Positions 10,775 through 22,386 of a DNA stretch of 64,000 bases are shown in pieces. The notes below the pieces were generated by a model. It did not search any database and was not told where the DNA came from. It saw only the letters and a program-made list of their open reading frames with translations. Both the position numbers and the translations under genes were made by a program. Source of the DNA: Ophiura sarsii (taxonomy: Eukaryota; Echinodermata; Ophiuroidea; Amphilepidida; Ophiuridae); NCBI GenBank assembly GCA_035610835.1, contig CM069457.1:16028149-16092148 (forward strand), given 5' to 3'. Positions within the stretch are counted from its first letter, which is position 1. Every line of letters begins with the position of its first letter.

Positions 10775-11353
10775 ATGTGGCAAGAAGGTGACATCGACTG
10801 GGAGAAATTATGGCAGTATGGTGAATTTGTGGTGAAAGCCATAGCGTTGGTAACATCTATCTATAACTTAGATGTAAAGTCCGTCGATTTAAAAATAACT
10901 GCCAAAAAAATAGAAAATATTTTAGGTTCTGTCAATAAAACAAGTGCATGTATGGAAGAGATCAAGATCCTAATTGATGAAACCATGAAAATGATCGAAA
11001 CCGCAATAGGCCACACGAAATCGAACTTGAAATTCGTGTTTGATGGTTTCAAAAAAGCGTGGAATACGGGGGATAGCTTAATGTCTAGAGGCAAAGCAAT
11101 CAGCGAGTTTGTCATGGATTTTAAAACAAAATGGGAGACAAGTAGTTGTTGCCAAGGTTTGAAGAAACTCTTCAGCGAAGGGATTTGGTCCAACCTAGAG
11201 TTAGTTGTTGGAATAATGGTCAAAATAGCCCCCAAGATTGCTTGCGCTTCTGTTACTAGTTATGTGGTTTTATTTGGACAAGTTGCCGTTGTCCTAATTT
11301 CGGGTTACGCGCTGTGGGGACAATATAACAAAATCTACCCCTCGAAGGGATAG
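10775..11353 (+). CDS. Unknown 192-aa helical protein with hydrophobic C-terminus
   Basis: I do not recognise a family. The frame is free of repeats and has coding-like composition, unlike all its surroundings. I chose the ATG at 10775 because the frame upstream is minisatellite; it sits 20 nt after TTTTTTACAG, a good 3' splice site. Residues about 10-35 and 40-120 look like charged, amphipathic helices rich in Lys and Glu. Residues about 141-181 are hydrophobic with a short break, consistent with one or two membrane helices, and the tail is short and basic. Cysteines are few (59, a CC pair at 125-126, 157). There is no N-terminal signal peptide. AATAAA at 11477-11482 would serve as poly(A) signal. 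It could be a complete single-exon ORF or the last exon of a longer gene. The overall plan (amphipathic helices then a hydrophobic hairpin) occurs in several unrelated membrane-active families, which is not evidence of function. Confidence 0.6.
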   Translation: MWQEGDIDWEKLWQYGEFVVKAIALVTSIYNLDVKSVDLKITAKKIENILGSVNKTSACMEEIKILIDETMKMIETAIGHTKSNLKFVFDGFKKAWNTGDSLMSRGKAISEFVMDFKTKWETSSCCQGLKKLFSEGIWSNLELVVGIMVKIAPKIACASVTSYVVLFGQVAVVLISGYALWGQYNKIYPSKG

Positions 11354-11476
11354 ACATTTCTCATATGACAACGTCGCATATGAGGGCTCCAATTTCTCCA
11401 AAATAGGTTGGTTAAGACGTATTGAGCTAGGTGATCAAACTAGAGGTTACGTACCTCAGGCTCATGTCTAACAAGG

Positions 11477-11482
11477 AATAAA
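11477..11482 (+). terminator. Candidate poly(A) signal AATAAA
   Basis: Canonical AATAAA about 125 nt after the stop codon of the 192-aa ORF. No other full AATAAA lies between the stop and this site. Confidence 0.45.
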
Positions 11483-11557
11483 TTACATTTATGAATTTGG
11501 AGAAAATAATCCATCAAATAAAAAAATGTTTCTGATATAATTTATCGCATGTATTAA

Positions 11558-11955
11558 AGGGACACTAAGAGATGTGTTGGAGGCAGCGCCCTCAATTATG
11601 ATAAAAACTGAGATTAGTTTATTTTTATAATTGTATTACATGTATGAACTTACACCTATAAGGATTAAGAAAAATCAGCTCTCTTTGTACAAGAAAACGT
11701 CGATTCAAAAAATGCTGGTCCCGCGGGACCAGCATTTACGTCCGACAGTATCCCCGTGCAGTACGCGTGATACATAACGCGAACCATATTTGCATAGAGG
11801 GCGTTTGTCAATAAATAGCGATGATATTGTTTTAATCTAGTTTTGCTGTGTTTTTTGTTAGTAGAAACAACAATAATGGCGATTTTTAATGTTCATCTTG
11901 AATTCTGAAGTAAATTTTTAAACATTTAAACTTGTCAACACCACTTAATGTCCCT
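11558..11955. mobile_element. 398-bp MITE with TTAA target site (piggyBac-like)
   Basis: Ends read inward AGGGACACTAAG and AGGGACATTAAG, flanked by TTAA on both sides (11554-11557, 11956-11959). TTAA duplication is typical of piggyBac-type insertion. The interior has no transposase but contains a perfect 26-bp palindrome centred in TGGTCCCGCGGGACCA near 11723. It lies just downstream of the 192-aa gene's poly(A) signal. Confidence 0.75.
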
Positions 11956-12046
11956 TTAACTAATGATGCAAATAAATAAATGTACGACCACAATTCGGAT
12001 TATAGGCCTAACTCAATTGCAAGAAAGTGTTTATGTTGGATGAATG

Positions 12047-12181
12047 GTAATCAATCAGCAAGAGGTCCGTGAGGTACTCTCGAAAATTCCGAACAAATCT
12101 AGTTCCCTGGATCCCATGTCCACATGGCTTCTAAAGAAATGTGTTGATATCATGGTTCCCCTTTGTAACATCGTTTGTTAA
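12047..12181 (+). pseudogene. LINE reverse transcriptase, N-terminal fragment
   Basis: One frame reads through motifs typical of the start of a CR1/L2-like RT: a VLSKIPNKSS-like stretch, then LDPMSTWLLKKC and a VPLCNIV segment. In the family this is followed directly by N-S-S-x-x-x-G-x-F-P, which is exactly what is found after 34954. The sequence stops at a TA dinucleotide where the mariner-like element begins. The boundary at 12047 is where I can first recognise the frame. Confidence 0.75.
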
Positions 12182-12561
12182 TACAGGGTGTCCCAAAAGT
12201 CTATGCAGTTTTTTGAAGAGTCATATCTCATAAAATATAAATCATATGGTATAAATTTAACCATATTTTGATAGACGAGATTTGGGAAATGAATTTGATA
12301 CCAAACACAACCCTATTGGTGAACCTACAACATTATAAAACTGGTTGAAAGTCATTGGCCGTGTGCCAGACCAACCCATACCAAGTACCACACATTGTTG
12401 CTAAAGGTGCGCATAAATTAACGGTATGAAAGCAACGTTGCGCATTAGTCACAGTTCACTGCTTACCTTGCAACATTAATGTTATTTAATACCAAACTCG
12501 GTCACTCAAAACATAAATAAGCGTAGTAGACAACATTGCACCGAAAAAGTCTTCATTCAAG

Positions 12562-12789
12562 ATGGTTTACAGCATAGATAAGCGAATACAAATTGTATGG
12601 TTCTACGCTGAAACACGTTCAGTTCAACTTACTCAACAAAAGTTCAGAAAACATTTCAAAGTGAAACGCGCACCAGGAAAAATATCCATTCTGAAGTTGG
12701 TGGATACATTTTTGAACAGAGGAACATATTCTAAATGGGTAAAACAACCTTCGATGAGGCCTTCAAGCAGCAATAAAATAATCCGCTAA
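12562..12789 (+). pseudogene. Transposase N-terminal HTH fragment (DUF4817-like, mariner type)
   Basis: The 75-aa frame starts with a YSIDKRIQIVWFY-type helix, then an F..HF segment and a P.K..I..LVDTFLNRGTY segment. This matches the layout of the N-terminal helix-turn-helix found on some mariner-like transposases (DUF4817-type), which binds the element's ends. The frame ends after a Ser-rich linker; no catalytic DD(E/D) domain is present, so the element could only have been mobilised in trans. The ATG lies about 380 bp inside the left end, usual for such elements. Confidence 0.6.
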
Positions 12790-12961
12790 GTTTAAATTTT
12801 AACATGTTTGACAGCTGTGTGATGTGTGTGTTCACTTTTCTGTTACGTTATTCAATTGTTTAGGTCTGTGTTTTTGCATAAGCACACGTCTCTGTATACA
12901 TGGAAAATATTTAAATTATATAGATTTCACTATAGAAACGAAAATTATGTGTGATATAGTT

Positions 12962-13007
12962 ACCTTGATTTTTTCAAAAATCCAGGTACTCCATCTCTAC
13001 CGTTTCT
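12962..13007 (+). mobile_element. Family I 5' terminus, outermost left bracket (A)
   Basis: Hairpin ACCTTGATTTTTTCAAAAATC then the CTCTACCGTTTC linker, interrupted after 45 bp by the next insertion. By bracket order it pairs with the family I 3' end at 34621. Confidence 0.7.
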
Positions 13008-13008
13008 T

Positions 13009-13060
13009 ATATTAGTCGAGAAACGACTAATATACTGTATTCGTCCTGTTTCTTTCTTCT
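13009..13060 (+). mobile_element. Family II 5' terminus (B)
   Basis: Hairpin TATTAGTCGAGAAACGACTA, TACTGTATTCGTCC linker and a (TTTC) tract, interrupted by the family I element at 13062. Its body most likely resumes after one of the later family I 3' ends and closes at one of the family II 3' ends between 29637 and 32803. Confidence 0.65.
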
Positions 13061-13061
13061 T

Positions 13062-14319
13062 ACCTTGATTTTTTCCAAAAATCGAGGTTCTGTATCTCTG
13101 CCGTTTCTTTCCTCTTCCTCTTCCTCTTCTTTCTTTCTTTCCTCAAACCCACCTACAAAATGCATCTCCTCCTACATCTTACATGCTACAATCACCAGAC
13201 TTGGTCAGTAGAACCCCCCATCTGACCTTCATATAGGGTCTTCACAGTTTGGGGTCAAAGGTCACACAGGGGTCACTAGGGGTCAAAAGGTGATTTTCAC
13301 TTAAAACGCATTTCCAATTTAGTGAAATGACCTAGGATCGTCAAAATTGGTCCACATATTCCTATTGACCGTACGCATGTACAAAATTAAAAATCATTTG
13401 GGGTCACTAGGGGTCAAAATGTAAATTTTCAATTCGATCACTTAAAATGCATCTTGTCTCAGAGGAAATGACTCATGACCTTTATAATTGGTCAAAAGAT
13501 TCCTTGGGTCCATGTTCATATAGGGTCTTCAGCGATTAAAAGTGACATGTTATACGGGGTCACTAGGGGTCATTGAACTTTACAGGGGTAAAAGTTAAGA
13601 CATGCTCTGATTTGAACCGGATTTGTTGCATCTTGTTTGGATTGATGAGCCATGAAAATAAGTTAATCATATTGACCATGTCAAAGGTCAAGAAGGGGTC
13701 ACTAGGGGTCATTGAACTTTACAGAAGTAAAAGTTAATACATGCTCCGATTGGGACCGAGTTTGTTGCATCTTGTTTGAATTGATAAGCCGAGAAAATAA
13801 GTCAATCATATTGACCAGGTCAAAGGTCAAGAAGGGGTCACTAGGGTCATTGAATTTTACAGTAGTAAAAGTTAAGACATGCTCCGATTTGGACCGGGTT
13901 TGTTGCATCTTGTTTGGATTGATGAGCCAAGAAAAAAAGTCAATCATATTGACCAGGTCAAAGATCAAGAAGGGTCAATATGGGGTCATTGAACTTTACA
14001 AGTGTAAAAGTTAAGACATGCTCCGATTTGGACCGGGTTTGATGCATCTTGTTTGGTTTGATGAGCCAAGAAAATAAGTCAATCATATTGACCAGGTCAA
14101 AGGTCAAGAAGGGGTCAATAAGGGTCATTGAACTTTAAAGGGGTAAAATTTTAGACATGATCCGATTTGGACCGGATTTGTTGCATCTTGTTTGGATTGA
14201 TGAGCCAAGAAAATAAGTCAATCATTTTAATCAGGTCAACGGTCAAGAAGAGGTCACTAGGGACCATTTTCTCATAAAAAAATCAAGGTAGCCTGGTCTT
14301 AGACCGGAGCAAGATCTAG
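13062..14319 (+). mobile_element. Complete family I HINE-like element (C)
   Basis: Uninterrupted copy: 5' hairpin, (TTCCTC) microsatellite, unique part with TTTACATGCTACAATCACCA-like sequence slightly altered, GGGGTCAAAGGTCA at 13251-13264, five about 138-bp repeats each with ACATGCTCCGATTTGG and GACCAGGTCAAAGGTCA, then a hairpin at 14293-14307 and CTAG at 14316-14319. Length 1258 bp. Frames of 88-100 aa on both strands are repeat frames. This is the best single copy for building a consensus. Confidence 0.78.
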
Positions 14320-14333
14320 TTTCTTCTTTCTTT

Positions 14334-17078
14334 ACCTTGATTTTTTCAAAAAATCGAGGTACTCTATCTCTGCCGTTTCTTTCATCTGCTTCTTCTGCTT
14401 CTTCTTACCTTGATTTTTCAAAAATCGAGGTACTCTATCTCTGCCGTTTCTTTCATCTGCTTCTTCTTCTGCTTCTTACCTTGATTTTTTCAAAAATCGA
14501 GGTATTCTATCTCTGCCGTTTCTTTCATCTGCTTCTTCTTCTGCTTCTTCTGCTTCTTCTGGCAATATTTCTACAAAATGCTTCTTCTCCTACAGTTTAC
14601 ATGCTACAATCACCAGATTTAGTCAGTAGGACCCCCTACCTAACTTACATATAGGGTCTTCACAGTTTGGGGTCAAAGGTCACACAGGGGTCACTAGGGG
14701 TCAAAACGTGATTTTCACTTAAAACGCATTTCCAATTTAGTGAAATGACCTAGGATCATCAAAATTGGTCCACATACTCCTTTTGACCGTACGCATATAT
14801 AATAGTTCGGTTTTTAAAATTAAAAATCATTTGGGGTCACTAGGGGTCAAAATGTAAATTTTCAATTCGATCACTTAAAATGCATCTTGTCTCAGAGGAA
14901 ATGACTCATGACCTTCATAATTTGTCAACAGATTCCTTGGGTCCATGCCCATACAGGGTTTTCAGCGATTAAAAGTGACATGTCATATGGGGTCACTAGG
15001 GGTCATTGAACTTTACAGAGGTAAAAGTTAAGACATGCTCTGATTTGGACAGGATTTGTTGCATCTTGTTTGGTTTGATGAGCCAATAAAATAAGTCAAT
15101 CATATTGACCAGGTCAAAGGTCAAGAAGGGGTCGCTAGGGGTCATTGAACTTTACAAGGGTAAAAGTTAAGACATGCTCCGATTTGGACTGGGTTTGTTG
15201 CATCTTGCTCGAATTATTGAGGCAAGAAAATAAGTCAATAATATTGACCAGGTCAAAGGTCAAAAAGGGGTCACTAGGGTCATTGAACTTTACAGGGATA
15301 AAAGTTAAGACATGCTCCGATTTGGACCGGGTTTGTTGCATCTTGTTTGAATTGATGACCCAAGAAAATAACTTTATAATATTGACCAGGTCAAAGGTCA
15401 AGAAGGGGTCACTAGGGGTCATTTAACTTTACAGGGATAAAAATTAAGACATGCTCCGATTTGGACCGGGTTTATTGCATCTTGTTTGATTTGATGAGCC
15501 AAGAAAATAAGTCAATCATATTGACCAGGTCGAAGGTCAAAAAGGGGTCACAAGGGGTCAAAATGTTAATTTCCACTTCTATTACTTAAAATGCTTCTCC
15601 TCCTACAGTTTACATGCTATAATCACCAAATTTGGTCAGTATGACCCCCTACCTGACTTACATATATAGGGTCTTCACAGTTTGGGGTCAAAGGTCACAC
15701 AGCGATATTATTGGGTGTCCAGTGATTAAAATTGACATGTCATATGGGGGTCACTAGGGATCAATAATCCAAGACGTGCTCCGATTTCGATCATACTTGA
15801 TGCATCTGATCTCTTTTCATTAGACAATAAGAAAAGTAAAACATGACCTCGGGGCAAATGTCAGGAACAAGACAAAAATCAAGGTCCCCTGGTCTTAGAC
15901 CGGAGTCATATCTAGTTCTGCTTCTTCTTGCAATATTTCTACAAAATGCTTCTTCTCCTACAGTTTACATGCTACAATCACCAGACTTGGTCAGTAGGAC
16001 CCCCTAACTGACCTACATATAGTGTTTCACAGTTTGGGGTCAAAGGTCACAGAGGGGTCATAAGGGGTCAAAACGTGATTTTCACTTAAAACGCATTTGC
16101 AATTTAGTGAAATGACCTAGGATCATCAAAATTGGTCCACATATTCCTTATGACCGTACGCAGATACAATAGTTCGGTTTTTAAAATCAAAAAATATTTG
16201 GGGTCACTAGGGGTCAAAATGTTAATTTTCACTTCTATTACTTAAAATGCTTCTCCTCATACAGTTTACATGCTACAATCACCAGATTTGGTCAGTAAAA
16301 CCCCAACCCGACCTACATATAGGGTCTTCTCAATTTGGGGTCAAAGGTCACACAGGGGTCAATAGGGGTCATTGAACTTTACAGGGGTAAAAGTTAAGAC
16401 ATGCTCCGATTTTGCAATTTAGTGAAATGACCTAGGATCATCAAAATTGGTCCACATATTCCTTATGACCGTACGCAGATACAATAGTTCGGTTTTTAAA
16501 ATCAAAAAATATTTGGGGTCACTAGGGGTCAAAAGGTCAAAGGTCACACAGGGGTCAATAGGGGTCATTGAACTTTACAGGGGTAAAAGTTAAGACATGC
16601 TCCGCATTTGCAATTTAGTGAAATGACCTAGGATCATCAAAATTGGTCCACATATTCCTTATGACCGTACGCAGATACAATAGTTCGGTTTTTAAAATCA
16701 AAAAATATTTGGGGTCACTAGGGGTCAAAATGTTAATTTTCACTTCTATTACTTAAAATGCTTCTCCTCATACAGTTTACATGCTACAATCACCAGATTT
16801 GGTCAGTAAAACCCCAACCCGACCTACATATAGGGTCTTCATAGTTTGGGGTCAAAGGTCACACAGGGGTCATAAGGGGTCAAAACGTGATTTTCACATA
16901 AAACGCCCTTGCATTTTATTGAAATGACCTAGGATCGTCAGAATCAATCAACATATGCCTTTTGACCGTATGCATATATAATAGTTTGGTTTTAAATTAA
17001 ATTATGACCTTGGGGTCAAACGGTCAGGAACAAGACAAAAATCAAGGTCCCCTGGTCTTAGACCGGAGTCATATCTAG
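14334..17078 (+). mobile_element. Three stacked family I 5' ends (D, E, F) and two bodies
   Basis: 5' ends at 14334, 14407 and 14478, each inserted in the CTT/CTG microsatellite of the previous one. F closes at 15915 (CTAG); the sequence then resumes in E's microsatellite (TTCTGCTTCTTCTTG) and E closes at 17078. D resumes only at 22387. E's body contains a three-fold local duplication of a block with ATATTTGGGGTCACTAGGGG near 16200, 16510 and 16705. Confidence 0.72.
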
Positions 17079-17080
17079 TT

Positions 17081-20000
17081 ACCTTGATTTTTTCAAAAAT
17101 CGAGGTACTCTATCTCTGCCGTTTCTTATATTAGTCGAGAAACGACTAACATACTGTATTCTACCTGTTTCTTCTTCTTCTTCTTATATTAGTCGAGAAA
17201 CGACTAATATACTGTATTTGTCCTGTTTCTTTCTTTCTTTCTTTCTTTCTTTATATTAGTCGAGAAACGACTAATATACTGTATTTGTCCTGTTTCTTTC
17301 TTTCTTCTTATATTAGTCGAGAAACGACTAATATACTGTATTATATTAGTCGAGAAACGACTAATATACTGTATTCGTCCTGTTTCTTTCTTCTTCTTCT
17401 TCTCCTGTCATGGGACCTATAGCTCCGTAACCATTGACCCGATTTTGACCATATTTGGTCATAAGAACCCTTGTATGCACCACTACTCAGGTTGTAAAGC
17501 ATAATGGGTCAAAGGTCACACAGATGTCACTAGGGGTCAAAACGTGATTTTCACCTTAAAACGCATTTGCAATTTAGTGAAATGACCTAGGATCGTCAAA
17601 ATTGGTCCACATATTCCTTTTGACCGTACACATGTACAAAAGAACGGTTTTTAAAATTAAAAATCATTTGGGGTCACTAGGGGTCAAAATGTAAATTTTA
17701 CTCCATTCACTCAAAACCCTACTTGTCCGAGGGAAAATAACTGATGATACTCAGAATTCGTCAAAAGATTCCTCTGATCAATGTTCATATAGGGTCCTTC
17801 CACACTAAAAGTGACATGTCAAACGAGGTCACTAGAGGTCATTGAACTTTACGGAGGAAAAATATAAGGCATGCTTCGATTTTGACCGGGTTTCTTTTAT
17901 TTTGTGGGCATTGATAAGACAAGAACAAAAGTCAATCATACCGTTAAGATCAAAGGTCAATAAAAGGTCACTAGGGGTCAAAATGTACATTTTTACTCCT
18001 CGCACTCAAAATACTACTTGTCCAAGAGATAATGACCTATGATTGTCAGAATTGGTCAAAAGATTCCTCTTATCCATGTCCATATAGGGTCCTTCTCCAC
18101 AAAAAGTGACATGTCACACGAGGTCACTAGAGGTCATTGAACTATACAGGTGAAAATCTTAAGACATGCTCCGATTTTGACAAGACTACTTTTTTCTTGT
18201 GCGCATTGATCAGCCAAGCAAAAAAGTCAATCACAAGTTTTGGGTCAGAGGTCAAAAAAGGTCACTAGGGGTCAAAACGTGATTTTCACTAAAAACGCAT
18301 TTGCAATTTAGTGAAATGACCTAGGATCGTCAGAATTGGTCAACATATTCCTTTTGACCGTACGCATGTAAAATAGTTAGGTTTTTAAAATCAAAAAATA
18401 TTTGGGGTCACTAGGGGTCAAAATGTAAATTTTCACTCCATTCACTCAAAATGCTACTTGTCCGAGAGGAAATGACCTATGATTGTCAGAATTAGTCAAA
18501 AGGTTCCTCTCATCCATGTTCATATAGGGTCTTTCTCCACTAAAAGTGACATGTCACACGGGGTCACTAGAGGTCATTGAACTTTACAAGTGAAAATCTT
18601 AAAACATGCTCCGATTTTGACGGGACTACCTTTTTCTTGTGCGCATTGATCAGCCAAGCAAAAAAGTCAATTACAAGTTTTGGGTCAGAGGTCAAGAAAA
18701 GGTCACTAGGGGTTCAACTGTATTTATTTACTCCATTTACCACTCGAAGGGGTTAACATGTAACACACCCGACTAATATTCGTGATCTCCGATCACAGGT
18801 CATGTCTAGTTCGTCCTGTTTCTTTCTTCTTCTGTCATGGGACCTATAGCTCCGTAACCATTGACCCGATTTTGACCATATTTGGTCATAAGAACCCTTA
18901 TGTGCACCACTACTCAGGTTGTAAAGCATAAGGGGTCAAAGGTCACACAGGGGTCACTAGGGGTCAAAACGTGATTTTCACTTAAAACGCATTTCCAATT
19001 TAGTGAAATGACCTAGGATCGTGAAAATTGGTCCATATATTCCTTTTGACCGTACGCATGTACAAAAGAACGGTTTTTAAAATTAAAAATCATTTGGGGT
19101 CACTAGGGGTCAAAATGTAAATTTTACTCCATTCACTCAAAACCCTACTTGTCCGAGGGAAAATGACTGATGATACTCAGAATTGGTCAAAAGATTCCTT
19201 TGATCAATGTTCATATAGGGTCCTTCCACACTAAAAGTGACATGTCAAACGAGGTCACTAGAGGTCATTGAACTTTACAGAGGAAAAATATAAGGCATGC
19301 TTTGATTTTGACCGGGTTTCTTTTATTTTGTGGGCATTGATGAGACAAGAACAAAAGTCAATCATACCGTTAAGATCAAAGGTCAATAAAAGGTCACTAG
19401 GGGTCAAAATGTACATTTTTACTCCTCGCACTCAAAATACTACTTGTCCAAGAGATAATGACCTATGATTGTCAGAATTGGTCAAAAGATTCCTCTTATC
19501 CATGTCCATATAGGGTCCTTCTACACTAAAAGTGACATGTCACACGGGGTCACTAGAGGTCATTGAACTTTACAAGTGAAAATCTTAAAACATGCTCCGA
19601 TTTTGACGGGACTACCTTTTTCTTGTGCGCATTGATCAGCCAAGCAAAAAAGTCAATGACAAGTTTTGGGTCAGAGGTCAAGAAAAGGTCACTAGGGGTT
19701 CAACTGTATTTATTTACTCCATTTACCACTCGAAGGGGTTAACATGTAACACACCCGACTAATATTCGTGATCTCCGATCACAGGTCATGTCTAGTTTCT
19801 TCTTTCTTCAGCCATGGGACCTATAGCTCCGTAACCATTGACCCGAATTTGACCATATTTGGTCATAAGAACCCTTATGTGCACCACTACTCAGGTTGTA
19901 AAGCATAAGGGGTCAAAGGTCACACAGGGGTCACTAGGGGTCAAAACGTGATTTTCACTGAAAACGCATTTGCAATTTAGTAAAATGACCTAGGATCTTC

Positions 20001-22386
20001 AGAATTGGTCAACATGTTCCTTTTGACTGTACGCATGTACAATAGTTCGGTTTTTAAAATCAAAAAATATTTGGGGTCAGTAGGGGTCAAAATGTAAATT
20101 TTTCTCAATTCACTCAAAACCCTACTTGTCCGAGGGAAAATAACTGATGATACTCAGAATTGGTCAAAAGATTCCTTGGATCAATGTTCATATAGGGTGT
20201 TCAGCGATTAAAAGTGACATGTCAAATGGGGTCACTAGAGGTCATTGACCTAAACAGAGATAAAATGTGAGACATGCTCCGATATTGACCAGTCATATCT
20301 CATTTTGTAGGTATTGATGAGACAAGAACAAAAGTCAATCATATTGTTAAGGTCAAAGGTCAAGAAAAGGTCACTAGGGGTCAAAATGTAAATTCTCATT
20401 CCATTCACTCAAAATGCTACTTGTCCGAGAAGAAATGACCTATGATTGTCAGAATTTGTCAAAAGATTCCTTGGATCAATGTTTATATAGGGTGTTCAGC
20501 GATTAAAAGTGACATGTCAAATGGGGTCACTAGGGGTCATTGACCTAAATAGGGGGAAAATGTAAGACATGCTCCGATTTTGACCGGGTTTCTTTTATTT
20601 TGTGGGCATTGATGAGACAAGAACAAAAGTTAATCATAAAGTTAGGGTCAAAGGTCAAGAAAAGGTCACTAGGGGTCAAAATGTAAATATTCACTCCATT
20701 CACTCAAAATGCTACTTGTCTGAGAGGAAATGCTTGATGATTGGCAAACATGGTCTCAACGGTCTCAAATAAGAGCACACTGTCATCAGCAGGTCAAAGG
20801 TCAACACGCCCTCGACTAATATCCGTGATCTATGATCACAGTTCATATCTAGTTTCATCTGCTTCTGCTTCTTCTGGCAATATTTCTACAAAATGCTTCT
20901 TCTCCTACAGTTTACATGCTACAATCACCAGATTTGGTCAGTAGGACCCCCTACCTGACCTACATATAGGGTCTTCACAGTTTGGGGTCAAAGGTCACAC
21001 AAGGGTCACTAGGGGTCCAAACGTGTTTTTCACTTAAAACGCATTTCCAATTTAGTGAAATGACCTAGGATCGTCAAAATTGGTCCACATATTCCTTTTG
21101 ACCGTACGCATATACAAAAGAACGGTTTTTAAAATTAAAAATCATTTGGGGTCACTAGGGGTCAAAATGTAAATTTTCAATTCGATCACTTAAAATGCTT
21201 CTTGTCTCAGAGGAAATGACTCATGACCTTCATAATTGGTCAAAAGATTCCTTAGGTCCATGCTCATATAGGGTCTTAAGCGATAAAAAATGACATGTCA
21301 TATGGGGTCACTAGGGGTCATTGAACTTTACAGAAGTAAAAGTTAAGACATGCTCCGATTTGAACCGAATTTGTTGCATCTTGTTTGGATTGATAAGCCA
21401 AGAAAATAAGTCAATCATATTGACCAGGTCAAAGGTCTAAAAGGGGTCACTAGGGGTCATTGAACGTTACAAAGGTAAATGTTAAGACATGCTCCGATTT
21501 GGACCGGGTTTGTTGCATCTTGTTTGGATTGATAAGCCAAGAAAAAAAGTCAATCATATTGACCAGGTCAAAGGTCAAGAAGGGGTCACTAGGGGTCATT
21601 GAACTTTACAGGGGTAACAGTTAAGACATGCTCCGATTTGGACCGGGTTTGTTGCATCTTGTTTGGATTGATAAGCCAAGAAAATAAGTCAATCATATTG
21701 ACCAGGTTTTCACAGTTTGGGGTCAAAGGTCACACAGGGGTCACTAGGGGTCAAAACCTGTTTTTCACTTAAAACGCATTTCCAATTTAGTGAAATGACC
21801 TAGGATCATCAAAATTGGTCCACATATTCCTTATGACCGTACGCATGTATAATAGTTCGGTTTTTAAAATTAAAAATCATTTGGGGTCACTAGGGGTCAA
21901 AATGTAAATTTTCAATTCGATCACTTAAAATGCTTCTTGTCTCAGAGGAAATGACTCATGACCTTCATAATTAGTCAAAAGATTCCTTAGGTCCATGCTC
22001 ATATAGGGTCTTAAGCGATTAAAAATGACATGTCATATGGGGTCACTAGGGGTCATTGAACTTTACAGGGGTAAAAGTTAAGACATGCTCCGATTTGAAC
22101 CGAGTTTGTTGCATCTTGTTTGGATTGATGAGCCATGAAAATAGGTTAATAATATTGACCAGGTCAAAGGTCAAGAAGGGGTGACTAGGGGTCATTGAAC
22201 TTTACAGAGGTAAAAGTTAATACATGCTCCGATTGGGACCGGGTTTGTTGCATCTTGTTTGAATTGATGAGCCAAGAAAAAAAGTCAATCATATTGACCA
22301 GGTCAAAGTTCAAGAAGGGGTCACTAGGGATCATTTTCTCATAAAAAAATCAAGGTAGCCTGGTCTTAGACCGGAGCAAGATCTAG
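17081..22386 (+). mobile_element. Family I element (G) carrying five stacked family II 5' ends
   Basis: G starts at 17081 and is cut after 47 bp. Family II 5' ends follow at 17128, 17186, 17253, 17310 and 17343. The last is complete and closes at 18809; the sequence resumes as TTCGTCC, exactly the linker lost from the copy at 17310, which closes at 19795; a third body closes at 20852. G's microsatellite resumes at 20853 and G closes at 22386. Two family II left ends (17128, 17186) have no right ends, so deletion or recombination has removed at least two bodies. Confidence 0.75.

Noticed and set aside
13702..15426. Frames of 88-105 aa on both strands with repeated DLVNMIDLFS / RVCCILFEL segments
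   Set aside because: They arise from the 138-bp Helentron repeats (46 codons) and have equally open antisense frames. The same applies to similar frames through 34.6 kb.
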